A stretch of DNA of 64,000 nt, taken from contig JBMHDF010000019.1 in the NCBI GenBank assembly GCA_049889535.1, positions 1-64,000 of the forward strand, written 5' to 3'. The position numbers were made by a program, and so were the translations under genes. This DNA comes from JAYQKL01 sp049889535. GTDB lineage: Bacteria > Pseudomonadota > Alphaproteobacteria > RS24. Position 1 is the stretch's first letter; each line of letters begins with the position of its first letter. A model generated the notes under the pieces. That model was given only the letters and a program-made list of their open reading frames with translations, did no database searches and was not told where the DNA came from. Shown here in pieces: positions 35,277-43,078 of this stretch.

Positions 35277-36146
35277 TTACAGACCCGCATGTTGCATAGC
35301 GGCGCGCAGAACAGATTTATTTTCTTCGCTCAAACGGGTTAATGGCAAGCGCACATCACCAGAGCAAAGCCCCAATTCCTCCGCGACAAATTTGGCGGGT
35401 GCAGGATTGGACTCAATAAAGAGATTCATATGCAGAGGCATTAATTTATCTTGAATTTCCAATGCTTTAGCGTAATCCCCTGCTAAGGTTGCAGCCTGAA
35501 ATTCTGCACATAGTTTTGGCGCAATATTGGCGGTAACCGAAATACAACCAACCCCGCCATGCGCGTTAAACCCAAGTGCGGTTCCATCTTCACCCGAAAG
35601 CTGAATGAAATCTTCCCCGCAAGCCTCGCGCTGCAGGCTGACACGATTCAGGTCCCCAGTCGCATCTTTAACGCCAATAATATTGGGCAAACGAGCCAGC
35701 TCGGCCATGGTTCCCACGCTCATATCAATCACCGAGCGACCAGGAATATTATAAATAAACAACGGAATATTAGTGGCGGCATTCAGCGCTTCAAAATGCG
35801 CTTTCAAGCCTGCTTGTGTGGGCTTATTGTAATAAGGCGTCACAATCAGCGCGGCATCTGCGCCAGCCTTTCCTGCATGGGCGACAAAATCCAAAGCTTC
35901 GGCGGTTGAATTGGACCCCGCCCCCGCCATAATTGGCACGCGCCCAGCGGCGGCTTCAATCACAATCTCAATCACACGTCTATGTTCGGCATGCGACAGG
36001 GTTGGCGATTCCCCTGTCGTGCCACAAGGGACAATGCCATGCGTGCCCTGCTCAATATGCCAGTTCACAAGCTCAGCTAATGCTTTTTCGTCGACCTCGC
36101 CAGCGTGAAAGGGCGTTATCAGGGCAACGATAGAACCTTTAAACAT
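35277..36146 (-). CDS. dapA: 4-hydroxy-tetrahydrodipicolinate synthase
   Basis: 289 residues, TIM barrel. Condenses pyruvate with aspartate semialdehyde in lysine and diaminopimelate synthesis. The Schiff-base lysine is Lys160 (IIGVKDATGDL), the triad tyrosine is Tyr132 (FIYNIPGRS) with Tyr106 (TPYYNKPTQ), and CGTTGESPTL at 41-50 binds pyruvate. AGGA lies seven bases before the ATG. It runs into smpB on the same strand, a conserved alphaproteobacterial pair. Confidence 0.96.
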   Translation of the reverse strand: MFKGSIVALITPFHAGEVDEKALAELVNWHIEQGTHGIVPCGTTGESPTLSHAEHRRVIEIVIEAAAGRVPIMAGAGSNSTAEALDFVAHAGKAGADAALIVTPYYNKPTQAGLKAHFEALNAATNIPLFIYNIPGRSVIDMSVGTMAELARLPNIIGVKDATGDLNRVSLQREACGEDFIQLSGEDGTALGFNAHGGVGCISVTANIAPKLCAEFQAATLAGDYAKALEIQDKLMPLHMNLFIESNPAPAKFVAEELGLCSGDVRLPLTRLSEENKSVLRAAMQHAGL

Positions 36147-36239
36147 GTTTTATCCTGTTAAATCATTTGATTATGGGCAACATAATCGTAAAACAGTCGG
36201 ACTTCAAGCGTGTTAGGAAAAAACCCAAAAACGGGCATT

Positions 36240-36267
36240 TTGACATTTGCATTTTTCCTGAAATAAT
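36240..36267 (+). promoter_or_regulatory. Strong sigma-70 promoter for tRNA-Ser
   Basis: A perfect TTGACA at 36240-36245 and AATAAT at 36262-36267 (5 of 6) are separated by 16 bp. The start site would be near 36274, about 40 bases before the tRNA 5' end. It is the best promoter match seen in the window apart from that of iscR. Confidence 0.7.
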
Positions 36268-36314
36268 GTATCACAAACAGGCTTGTTTCAGCATGCTGGA
36301 TATAGCCAAATTGG

Positions 36315-36405
36315 AGAGAGGTGGCCGAGTGGCTGAAGGCGCTCCCCTGCTAAGGGAGTATGCGTTAATAGCGCATCGAGGGTTCGAATCCCTTCCTCTC
36401 TGCCA
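36315..36405 (+). tRNA. tRNA-Ser (anticodon GCU)
   Basis: A 91-base class II tRNA. The acceptor AGAGAGG (36315-36321) pairs with CCTCTCT (36395-36401), followed by discriminator G and an encoded CCA (36403-36405). The anticodon stem CTCCC/GGGAG encloses CTGCTAA with anticodon GCT at 36349-36351, reading AGC and AGU. A long variable arm and the T-loop GTTCGAATC are present. It has a high-scoring promoter just upstream, and its 3' end begins a short tandem repeat. Confidence 0.96.
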
Positions 36406-36431
36406 GTTTGAGCCAGTTTGAGCCAGTTTGG
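36402..36431 (+). repeat. Three tandem copies of a 10-base unit starting in the tRNA 3' end
   Basis: The unit GCCAGTTTGA occurs three times head to tail (last copy ends GG); the first GCCA is the discriminator base plus CCA of tRNA-Ser. No structure or ORF accounts for it. The remaining 36432-36544 before the quinone reductase contains no supported gene. Confidence 0.85.
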
Positions 36432-36544
36432 TAAAATTCAAACAATCTCAAAATCATTGATGGTCAGGGCGGTGGTGTAGTCTTCCAGCACCATGATAAT
36501 CACAATGAGCTTTAACCATGTCAAGGATTTAAAAAGGTCATTGA

Positions 36545-37555
36545 ATGACACAGAAAATGAATATCCCAACAAACATGCGCATCATTGCTGTTGGAGAGGA
36601 TAAAACACCAGCCAGTCTTTACATGGACACAGCACCTGCGCCCGGTTTTGCAGATGATGAGGTCTTAGTTAAAATTCATGCAGCAGGTGTCAATCGCGGT
36701 GATTGCATTCAACGTATTGGTTTTTATCCGCCGCCAGCTGGGGCATCAAATATTATGGGCTTAGAGATTGCGGGCACTGTTATTGCTCGCGGTGACGCCG
36801 TGACAGAAATTGATATAGGGAGCCGCGTTGTCGCCATTATTGCGGGGGGTGGATATGGCGATTATATTAATATCCATCACAGCCATCTGCTCCCAATCCC
36901 AGAAAACATGTCTTTCATTGACGCGGCTGCTTTGCCTGAGGCCATGCTGACTGTTTATGCCAATGTAATGGAACATGCCGGCCTCCAAAAAGCGGAAACA
37001 ATTTTGGTGCATGGCGGCTCCAGCGGCATTGGCACAATGGCCATTCAGATGGCCAAACATATTGGCGCACATGTTATCACCACAGTGGGGTCGCCAGCAA
37101 AAGCTGCATTTTGCTCAAATCTTGGCGCGGATGTGGTGATTAATTATCAAGAACAAGATTTTGTTGAAGCTGTGATGCAAGCCACAAATGGGCAAGGGGT
37201 GAATGTCATTTTGGATATGGTCGGCGGTGATTATATCCAACGCAATATTGAATGCGCGGCTCGTGGCGGGCGTATTGTCAACATCGCCTATATGAAAGGT
37301 CATAAAGTCGAGCTTAATTTCATGCCTATCATGTTAAAAAATCTAACCCTGACTGGCTCAACATTGCGCGCCCGCACAATTGAAGAAAAAGCGCGTCTGA
37401 CCGATTTGGTGAAATCAAAATTTTGGCCACTTGTCCCAGATACCATCAAACCAATTGTGCATAGCTGTTTTCCGCTAGAAAAAGCTGGCAAAGCACATGC
37501 CCTGATGGAAACGAGCACTCATATTGGAAAAATCATTCTGGATTTAGAAGCCTAA
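36545..37555 (+). CDS. NAD(P)H-dependent quinone oxidoreductase (zeta-crystallin / PIG3 family)
   Basis: 336 residues, zinc-free medium-chain dehydrogenase. The N-terminal GroES-like domain has VLVKIHAAGVNRGDCIQR and IMGLEIAGTVIARGD; the cofactor domain has ILVHGGSSGIGTMAIQMAKH (a Gly/Ser-rich NADP site) and LGADVVINYQEQDF. The zinc ligands of alcohol dehydrogenases are absent. The closest subfamily is PIG3/TP53I3-like. AAAAAGG precedes the ATG by seven bases. Substrate is uncertain. It could be read through from the tRNA promoter. Confidence 0.87.
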   Translation: MTQKMNIPTNMRIIAVGEDKTPASLYMDTAPAPGFADDEVLVKIHAAGVNRGDCIQRIGFYPPPAGASNIMGLEIAGTVIARGDAVTEIDIGSRVVAIIAGGGYGDYINIHHSHLLPIPENMSFIDAAALPEAMLTVYANVMEHAGLQKAETILVHGGSSGIGTMAIQMAKHIGAHVITTVGSPAKAAFCSNLGADVVINYQEQDFVEAVMQATNGQGVNVILDMVGGDYIQRNIECAARGGRIVNIAYMKGHKVELNFMPIMLKNLTLTGSTLRARTIEEKARLTDLVKSKFWPLVPDTIKPIVHSCFPLEKAGKAHALMETSTHIGKIILDLEA

Positions 37556-37571
37556 TAATTGGACAGCTCAT

Positions 37572-37618
37572 AAAAAAGGGAAACGCCGTCCACACTTCCC
37601 CGCGCTTCCCTTTATTTT
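37572..37618. terminator. Bidirectional terminator between convergent oxidoreductase genes
   Basis: AAAGGGAA pairs with TTCCCTTT (8 bp); after one mismatch CGC pairs with GCG. An A run is on the left and a T-rich run on the right, so it can serve both the plus-strand quinone reductase and the minus-strand dehydrogenase. Confidence 0.7.
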
Positions 37619-37633
37619 CTTATGTGCTTGAAT

Positions 37634-38407
37634 TTAGCGCGGCTGCATACGAATACCCGCATCCATGCGCACACATTCAGCATTCATATAATCATTTTCA
37701 ACCAAATATTGGGCTAAATGCGCAATCTCTTCAGGCTTACCAAGACGTTGTGGGAATAATGCTTGCGACTCAAGAGACTGATAAAGCTCTTCTGGCATCA
37801 GCTCAAATAATGGTGTGTGAATAATGCCTGGCACAATGGTGTTGACCCGAATGCCATCACGCGCCAAATCACGGGCGATTGGCAAAGTCATTCCAACAAT
37901 TCCACCCTTTGAAGCTGAATAAGCTGCCTGACCAATTTGGCCTTCATAAGCGGCAATTGAAGCCGTGTTCAAAATCACACCGCGACAGCCTGAGTCATTG
38001 AGCGGCTCATTTTTAGCCATTTCAAAGGCTGCCAAACGCAAAGTGTCAAACGAACCGATAAGGTTAATATCGACAACTTTTTTGAACGTATCAATATCGG
38101 CAGGGCCATCTTTGCTCAGGGTTTTAGTCGGCCATGCAATGCCGGCAAAGTTACAGCAAATATGTATCGCGCCAAAGGCCGCAACAGTACCATCAATACC
38201 GGCTTGGATCATTTCTGTTTTTGTGACATCAACATTGAAGAATTTGACATTATCATCGCCCAATTCAGAAATAATATTGGCGGCCCGCTCCTCATTCATG
38301 TCAAAAATCGCAACTTTGGCGCCATTGTTTACAAACCGACGCACTGTCGCTTCACCTAAACCAGATGCGCCACCTGTGATGACAGCAATTTTATCTTTTA
38401 ATTCCAT
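37634..38407 (-). CDS. HSD10-like 3-hydroxyacyl-CoA dehydrogenase (short-chain dehydrogenase)
   Basis: 257 residues. NAD site TGGASGLG at 11-18; catalytic Ser150, Tyr163 and Lys167 (YSASKGG). The segments VILNTASIAAYEGQIGQAAY, MTLPIARDLARDGIRV and the C-terminal MDAGIRMQPR closely follow human HSD17B10 (3-hydroxyacyl-CoA dehydrogenase type 2), which oxidises 2-methyl-3-hydroxybutyryl-CoA in isoleucine breakdown. That would feed propionyl-CoA to the mutase encoded at 41274-45274; the link is inferred. GGAGG lies before the ATG. The 83-bp gap upstream may hold its own promoter. Confidence 0.88.
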   Translation of the reverse strand: MELKDKIAVITGGASGLGEATVRRFVNNGAKVAIFDMNEERAANIISELGDDNVKFFNVDVTKTEMIQAGIDGTVAAFGAIHICCNFAGIAWPTKTLSKDGPADIDTFKKVVDINLIGSFDTLRLAAFEMAKNEPLNDSGCRGVILNTASIAAYEGQIGQAAYSASKGGIVGMTLPIARDLARDGIRVNTIVPGIIHTPLFELMPEELYQSLESQALFPQRLGKPEEIAHLAQYLVENDYMNAECVRMDAGIRMQPR

Positions 38408-38490
38408 TGTTAATCCTCCATGCAGAATATTTGAGATGTAATTTGTAAAACCTGTATGTTCTTTAAGATATATGTCTTAAATTGCAAGCC

Positions 38491-39264
38491 TTAGCTTGGT
38501 TCAAAACCATATAAATCATTTAGCTTTTGCATGCCTTTAAGCCAGCGCTCTTTATCCATTACGCGCCTTTTTGAATATTCAAGCACCTCCTCATGCGGCA
38601 GAACCATAAATTCTTCATTTTCAATAGCGTTTAAACAAGCAAGCGCCACTTCCTCGGCTGTTTTCATACCGTCAACATGCGCGGAGCTAACATCAAAACC
38701 AGCTGTCATTGCCGTTTCAACGGCTTGCGGACAAAGCACAGAAGCTTTAATGCCGCGCGTGCCATAAGTAATCACCAGCCATTCGGCGAATGATACTGCC
38801 GCATGCTTTGTTACACTATAAGGAGCAGATCCAATTTGCGTCAGCAAGCCAGCTGCCGAAGCGGTATTTAAAAAATAGCCACCGCCCCGTGCGAGCATTT
38901 TTGGAACCAAATGCCGCGCCGCCCATACATGCGCCATCACATTAATTTCCCAAATGCGTTGCCAGTCTTCATTCGAGACTTCTGCACCCCCCAATGTCAG
39001 GATACCAGCATTGGAACAAAACAAATCAATCGGCCCATATGCCGCCTCAACATGGTCAATCATTTGTTGAATATTTTGTTCATCTGATACATCACATACA
39101 TACCCTATACCATTGTTATTAATGGCTGTTTCTTTTGCTCCGTTAATATTAACATCGGCGCAAATCAAGGCTTTTGGCGCCTGTCGCGCAAACACTTCGC
39201 ACAAGGCTCGACCAATGCCGCTGGCAGCTCCTGTGACAATGATTACCTTATCTTTAATTTTCAT
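38491..39264 (-). CDS. Short-chain dehydrogenase/reductase of unknown substrate
   Basis: 257 residues. Cofactor site TGAASGIG at 11-18, NAG at 85-87, catalytic Ser136, Tyr149 and Lys153 (YSVTKHA). The C-terminal part (VMDKERWLKGMQKLNDLYGF) is longer and more charged than in simple fatty-acid reductases. Its ATG overlaps the stop of the ABC-F gene (ATGA) and its Shine-Dalgarno GAGGGGGA lies inside that gene, so the two are coupled. I do not recognise a specific substrate. Confidence 0.85.
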   Translation of the reverse strand: MKIKDKVIIVTGAASGIGRALCEVFARQAPKALICADVNINGAKETAINNNGIGYVCDVSDEQNIQQMIDHVEAAYGPIDLFCSNAGILTLGGAEVSNEDWQRIWEINVMAHVWAARHLVPKMLARGGGYFLNTASAAGLLTQIGSAPYSVTKHAAVSFAEWLVITYGTRGIKASVLCPQAVETAMTAGFDVSSAHVDGMKTAEEVALACLNAIENEEFMVLPHEEVLEYSKRRVMDKERWLKGMQKLNDLYGFEPS

Positions 39265-41105
39265 TTTTCCCCCTCATTTGCGCCTTCGATTTCCTCGCGC
39301 AAAATTTCAAGCTCCAACCATTCCGACTCAGCTTCCTGCAATCGATTTTGACTTGCCTCAAGCTCTTTGGCCAATGCCTTAAACTCCTCAGGATTTTTGG
39401 TGAAGAGCGAACTATCGTCAAGCTTTTCTTGAATATCACTAATTTTTAAAGTTAGGGCTTCCATTTCATCTGGCAGGGTTTCAAGAGCATATTTGTGCTT
39501 GTAACTCAATTTTGTGGTGGGTTTTTTGGGCGGGCTTATTGGCGCTTTTTCTGCATCCCCAGACATATTCTGCTTTTCATTTTTTTCAGACTTGCCCGTT
39601 TCGTTTTGCGGCGCTTGTTTTTTTTGCGTCAACATATCTGAATACCCGCCAGCATAAGTCACCCAACGCCCATCTCCCTCAGAGACAATGACGCGCTCAA
39701 CCGTCCGGTCAAGAAAATCACGGTCATGGCTCACAAGCAGAACAGTCCCTGAATAATTGGCTATCAACTCTTGTAATAAATCAAGTGACTCCAAATCCAA
39801 ATCATTGGTGGGCTCGTCTAAAATCAGAAAATTTGAGGGCTGGCGCAAACCGCGTGCCAAAAACAAACGCGCTTGCTCACCGCCGGAAAGCACCGTCACA
39901 GGCGTGCGCATTTGCGAGGGGTGAAACAAAAAGTCTTTCATATATCCAATCACATGAACTGTTTCTTCCCCAATAGACACACGCTCCCCTGCCCCATCGG
40001 TCAAAGCGTCTTTAATGGTCCAGTCTTTTTTAATGCCAGCCCGTTGTTGGTCAAGCGTTAGAGGGGTGAGGTTTTTGCCTAACCGCACATTACCCAAATC
40101 CGGCTCAAGCTGACCTGTTAACATATTCAACAAAGTTGTCTTTCCCGACCCATTTGCACCAACCAAGCCGATACGACTACCGCGCTTCACTTGAAGTGAA
40201 AAATCATTAACAATGATTTTATCTCCATATTTTTTGTTTATTTTATCCGCCTTCACCACCAGCTTGCCAGAGCGCTCACCCTCTAAAACTGTTGCTTTCA
40301 TTTGCCCAGTTGGGGCGCGGCGGTCTTGTTTTTGCTGGCGCAAAGCAGATAACTCAGCCATGCGACGCACATTTCGCTTGCGCCTTGCGGTCACCCCATA
40401 GCGCACCCAATGCTCTTCGCGCTCAATTTTTTTATTGAGCTTATGCGCAGCCTCCTCTTCTTGCGCAAGGCAGTCATCTCGCCAATTTTCAAACTGTGAA
40501 AAGTTACGGCGGAAAATTTTTGTTTGCCCACGATCAAGCCATAATGTTTGTTTGGTAATATTGCTCATAAACCGACGGTCATGACTGATTAAAACAATTG
40601 CCGCCCGCAAGCCCTGCAGAGCTGTTTCCAGCCACTCAATCGCGGGTAAATCCAAATGATTGGTAGGCTCATCAAGCAAAAGCACATCAGGGTCTGGCGC
40701 CATAATTTTTGCCAGCGCTACCCGCCGCCTTTCTCCACCTGACATTGGGGCGATACGCGCTTTTGGTAAAATATTCAGGTCAGCCATAAGCTGGAAAGCG
40801 CGTTGTTGGTCTTCATTATCCATTAAATTTTCAAGCACATAATCTTCAACGGTTTCAAAGCCAGAAAAATCAGGATCCTGCTCAAGATAAGCAACCATAA
40901 TCCCTGGTTGCACAAAAACCTCGCCCTTATCAGCCTCGATAAGGCCTGCCGCAATTTTGAGTAATGTGGACTTTCCCGACCCATTGCGCCCAACCAAACA
41001 TAGCCTATCACCTGGCGCGACAGCCAGCTCCGCGCCTTCTAATAAAGGCGTCACCCCAAAGGTCAGATGAATATCTTGGAGATATAAAATTGGTGGCGCT
41101 GACAT
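39261..41105 (-). CDS. uup: ABC-F family ATPase (Uup type)
   Basis: 614 residues from the ATG at 41105, chosen because AAAGGAA lies six bases upstream; a GTG ten codons earlier is in frame. Two ATPase domains without membrane segments: Walker A GRNGSGKS at 39-46 and a second GANGSGKTT; signatures MSGGERRRVALAKI and LSGGEQARLFLARG; Walker B LLLDEPTNHLD and LILDEPTNDLD. A linker with KSEKNEKQNMSGDAEK precedes a C-terminal coiled coil (about 535-610), as in Uup, which affects transposon excision and ribosome function. The other ABC-F classes lack such a tail. Confidence 0.88.
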   Translation of the reverse strand: MSAPPILYLQDIHLTFGVTPLLEGAELAVAPGDRLCLVGRNGSGKSTLLKIAAGLIEADKGEVFVQPGIMVAYLEQDPDFSGFETVEDYVLENLMDNEDQQRAFQLMADLNILPKARIAPMSGGERRRVALAKIMAPDPDVLLLDEPTNHLDLPAIEWLETALQGLRAAIVLISHDRRFMSNITKQTLWLDRGQTKIFRRNFSQFENWRDDCLAQEEEAAHKLNKKIEREEHWVRYGVTARRKRNVRRMAELSALRQQKQDRRAPTGQMKATVLEGERSGKLVVKADKINKKYGDKIIVNDFSLQVKRGSRIGLVGANGSGKTTLLNMLTGQLEPDLGNVRLGKNLTPLTLDQQRAGIKKDWTIKDALTDGAGERVSIGEETVHVIGYMKDFLFHPSQMRTPVTVLSGGEQARLFLARGLRQPSNFLILDEPTNDLDLESLDLLQELIANYSGTVLLVSHDRDFLDRTVERVIVSEGDGRWVTYAGGYSDMLTQKKQAPQNETGKSEKNEKQNMSGDAEKAPISPPKKPTTKLSYKHKYALETLPDEMEALTLKISDIQEKLDDSSLFTKNPEEFKALAKELEASQNRLQEAESEWLELEILREEIEGANEGEK

Positions 41106-41273
41106 ATGGTTTCCTTTGCTGCCTCTTTTTATCACTTATCTGCGAATGCTCAAGCGCAATACCGAGCCTTTAATATTGTTTAAGATAATGCTAAAAACGC
41201 GCTGAAGAGGCTTGCCTGTAAGGTTGGGCTGGGTTAAGAATTTGACCACATAAATAGGTAATTGAGAAAATTA

Positions 41274-43067
41274 ATGACAAAAATCGACGCTTCAGATAAG
41301 GCGAATTTTCCAACAGCAGATGAACAATCATGGCTCGATGCTGTTGACCGTGTTTTGAAAGGCAAAGCCTTTGACACGCTGGTATCGCAAGAAATTGGCG
41401 GGCTTGAGCGCAACCCACTCTATACAGAGACAAGCACTCAGACACAACACGACCCCGCTGGTTTGCCTGGCGCGCAACCTTTTATGCGTGGCACAAAAGC
41501 CGTCAATAACCGTTATTTGCCATGGCAAATAGTCTCGCGGGTCATTCCGTCACGGAAAAATGCCGATGCCGAAGATGTGCTGACAGATTTACAGGGCGGT
41601 GTTTCAACAGTTTTGCTTGATTTAAGCCAAACCTCTACGCCGACAAGCGCGCAACTCAAAGCACTTTTTTCTGATGTGCAATTTAATATTGCCCCGCTTA
41701 TGTTGCGTGCGGGGCAAGAAGCACAAACGCATTTGGATTTATTTTTCGAAATCCTGACAGATAATCAAGCGCAAGAGGCTGATGCCTATGCTGATTTTGA
41801 CCCGCTTGGCATATCGGCGACACATGGCACACAAGCCGATTTCAGCCCCATAGCAAAACTCATTGAGCGTCAGCAAGATTTTCCAAATACACGCCTGATG
41901 ACGGCGTCTGGCATGGCTTATCACAATAGCGGTGCGGATGCTATTACTGAACTGGCCTATGCGATTGCAACATATGTGGCCTATCTTAAAGCTCTGATTG
42001 ATAACGGACTTTCTGCTCAGGAGGCTTTTGCCAAAATCACCATCACCCTCGCCACAGACACAGACTTTTTTGCCAATATTGCCAAAATTCGCGCCGCCCG
42101 TGCGCTCTGGTCGCAATTGGCACAAGCCTACGAAATCACTGAGTCTCTTGCACCGCAAATTCATGCCGAGGGTTCTGAGCATCATTATTCAGTTGCCGAC
42201 CCATGGGTGAATATTTTACGCGCAACGATTGCAACATTAGGAGCAGGCATTGGCGGCGCGGATTTTGTTTCCGTCGCGCCCTGCACCGCTGTGAGTTCAG
42301 GTGACAACCGCCTAACCCGACGCGTGGCGCGTAATACGCAAATTATTTTGCAAGAAGAAAGCCATATTGGGCGCGTTACAGACCCTGCAGGCGGCAGCTG
42401 GTATATTGAGCAATTATCGCAAGACCTTGCACATCAAGCATGGCGCATGGTTCAGCAAATTGAGGCTGATGGCGGCATGGAGGCAGCATTGGCGCAAGGC
42501 AAAATTTCCGCGCATATTGAGACCTTGCGCGCAGAAACCACCCAAGCGACAGCACACCGAAAACTTCCTATATTAGGCGTTACAGAATTTCCTAATTTGG
42601 GCGAGGCCCCTCTCGAACCCCGCCCAGCTTTTGGCAATGGCGCATTGGCCGAACATCGCCCCGCAGCCATATATGAAGAATTACGCCTCAAAGCCCTGCC
42701 CGTGAAACCCAAAATCTTTTTGGCAACACTCGGCACTCAAGCGCAATTTACGGCGCGCGCCAACTTCGCCGCCAATTTATTTGCTGCTGGCGGCATTGAT
42801 GCGCTCACAGGCGAAGGCGGAGATGACCTTAAAAATGTTACGCAAGAGTTTCTTGATTCCGGCGCCAAAATAGTTGTGATTTGCGGCACAGATGAGGCCT
42901 ATGACGCACATGCCAAAGAGCTTGCAAAGAATTTACACAGTGCAGGCGCAAGCCATGTCTGGATTGCCGGCAAAAAAGATATTGAAAATGTTGATGCGCT
43001 TTTCACAGGTTGTAATGCCTTGAGTATTTTACAAACAGCACATGATGTTTTAGGGCTTAACGCGTAA
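41274..43067 (+). CDS. mutA: Methylmalonyl-CoA mutase small subunit (non-B12-binding)
   Basis: 597 residues from the ATG at 41274 (a TTG at 41262 is in frame). Partner of MutB in the heterodimer. The TIM-barrel half has MTASGMAYHNSGADAITELA and TRRVARNTQIILQEESHIG, followed by VTDPAGGSWYIEQL. In the C-terminal flavodoxin-like half the cobalamin DxHxxG motif is missing (GTQAQFTARANFAANLF, then GGIDALTGEGGDD), as usual for the structural subunit. It ends 11 bases before mutB. The promoter is not clear in the 168-bp gap upstream. Confidence 0.93.
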   Translation: MTKIDASDKANFPTADEQSWLDAVDRVLKGKAFDTLVSQEIGGLERNPLYTETSTQTQHDPAGLPGAQPFMRGTKAVNNRYLPWQIVSRVIPSRKNADAEDVLTDLQGGVSTVLLDLSQTSTPTSAQLKALFSDVQFNIAPLMLRAGQEAQTHLDLFFEILTDNQAQEADAYADFDPLGISATHGTQADFSPIAKLIERQQDFPNTRLMTASGMAYHNSGADAITELAYAIATYVAYLKALIDNGLSAQEAFAKITITLATDTDFFANIAKIRAARALWSQLAQAYEITESLAPQIHAEGSEHHYSVADPWVNILRATIATLGAGIGGADFVSVAPCTAVSSGDNRLTRRVARNTQIILQEESHIGRVTDPAGGSWYIEQLSQDLAHQAWRMVQQIEADGGMEAALAQGKISAHIETLRAETTQATAHRKLPILGVTEFPNLGEAPLEPRPAFGNGALAEHRPAAIYEELRLKALPVKPKIFLATLGTQAQFTARANFAANLFAAGGIDALTGEGGDDLKNVTQEFLDSGAKIVVICGTDEAYDAHAKELAKNLHSAGASHVWIAGKKDIENVDALFTGCNALSILQTAHDVLGLNA

Positions 43068-43078
43068 GGGAAAAAATA

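Noticed and set aside
36167..36421. 84-residue plus-strand ORF
   Set aside because: It spans the tRNA-Ser gene and its promoter; no protein-like features.
36438..36550. Minus-strand reading frame ending TINDFEIV, upstream of tRNA-Ser side
   Set aside because: It is open for at least 35 codons, hydrophobic and without a start signal; it could be the tail of a lost gene, but I recognise no family and it runs antisense into the quinone reductase.
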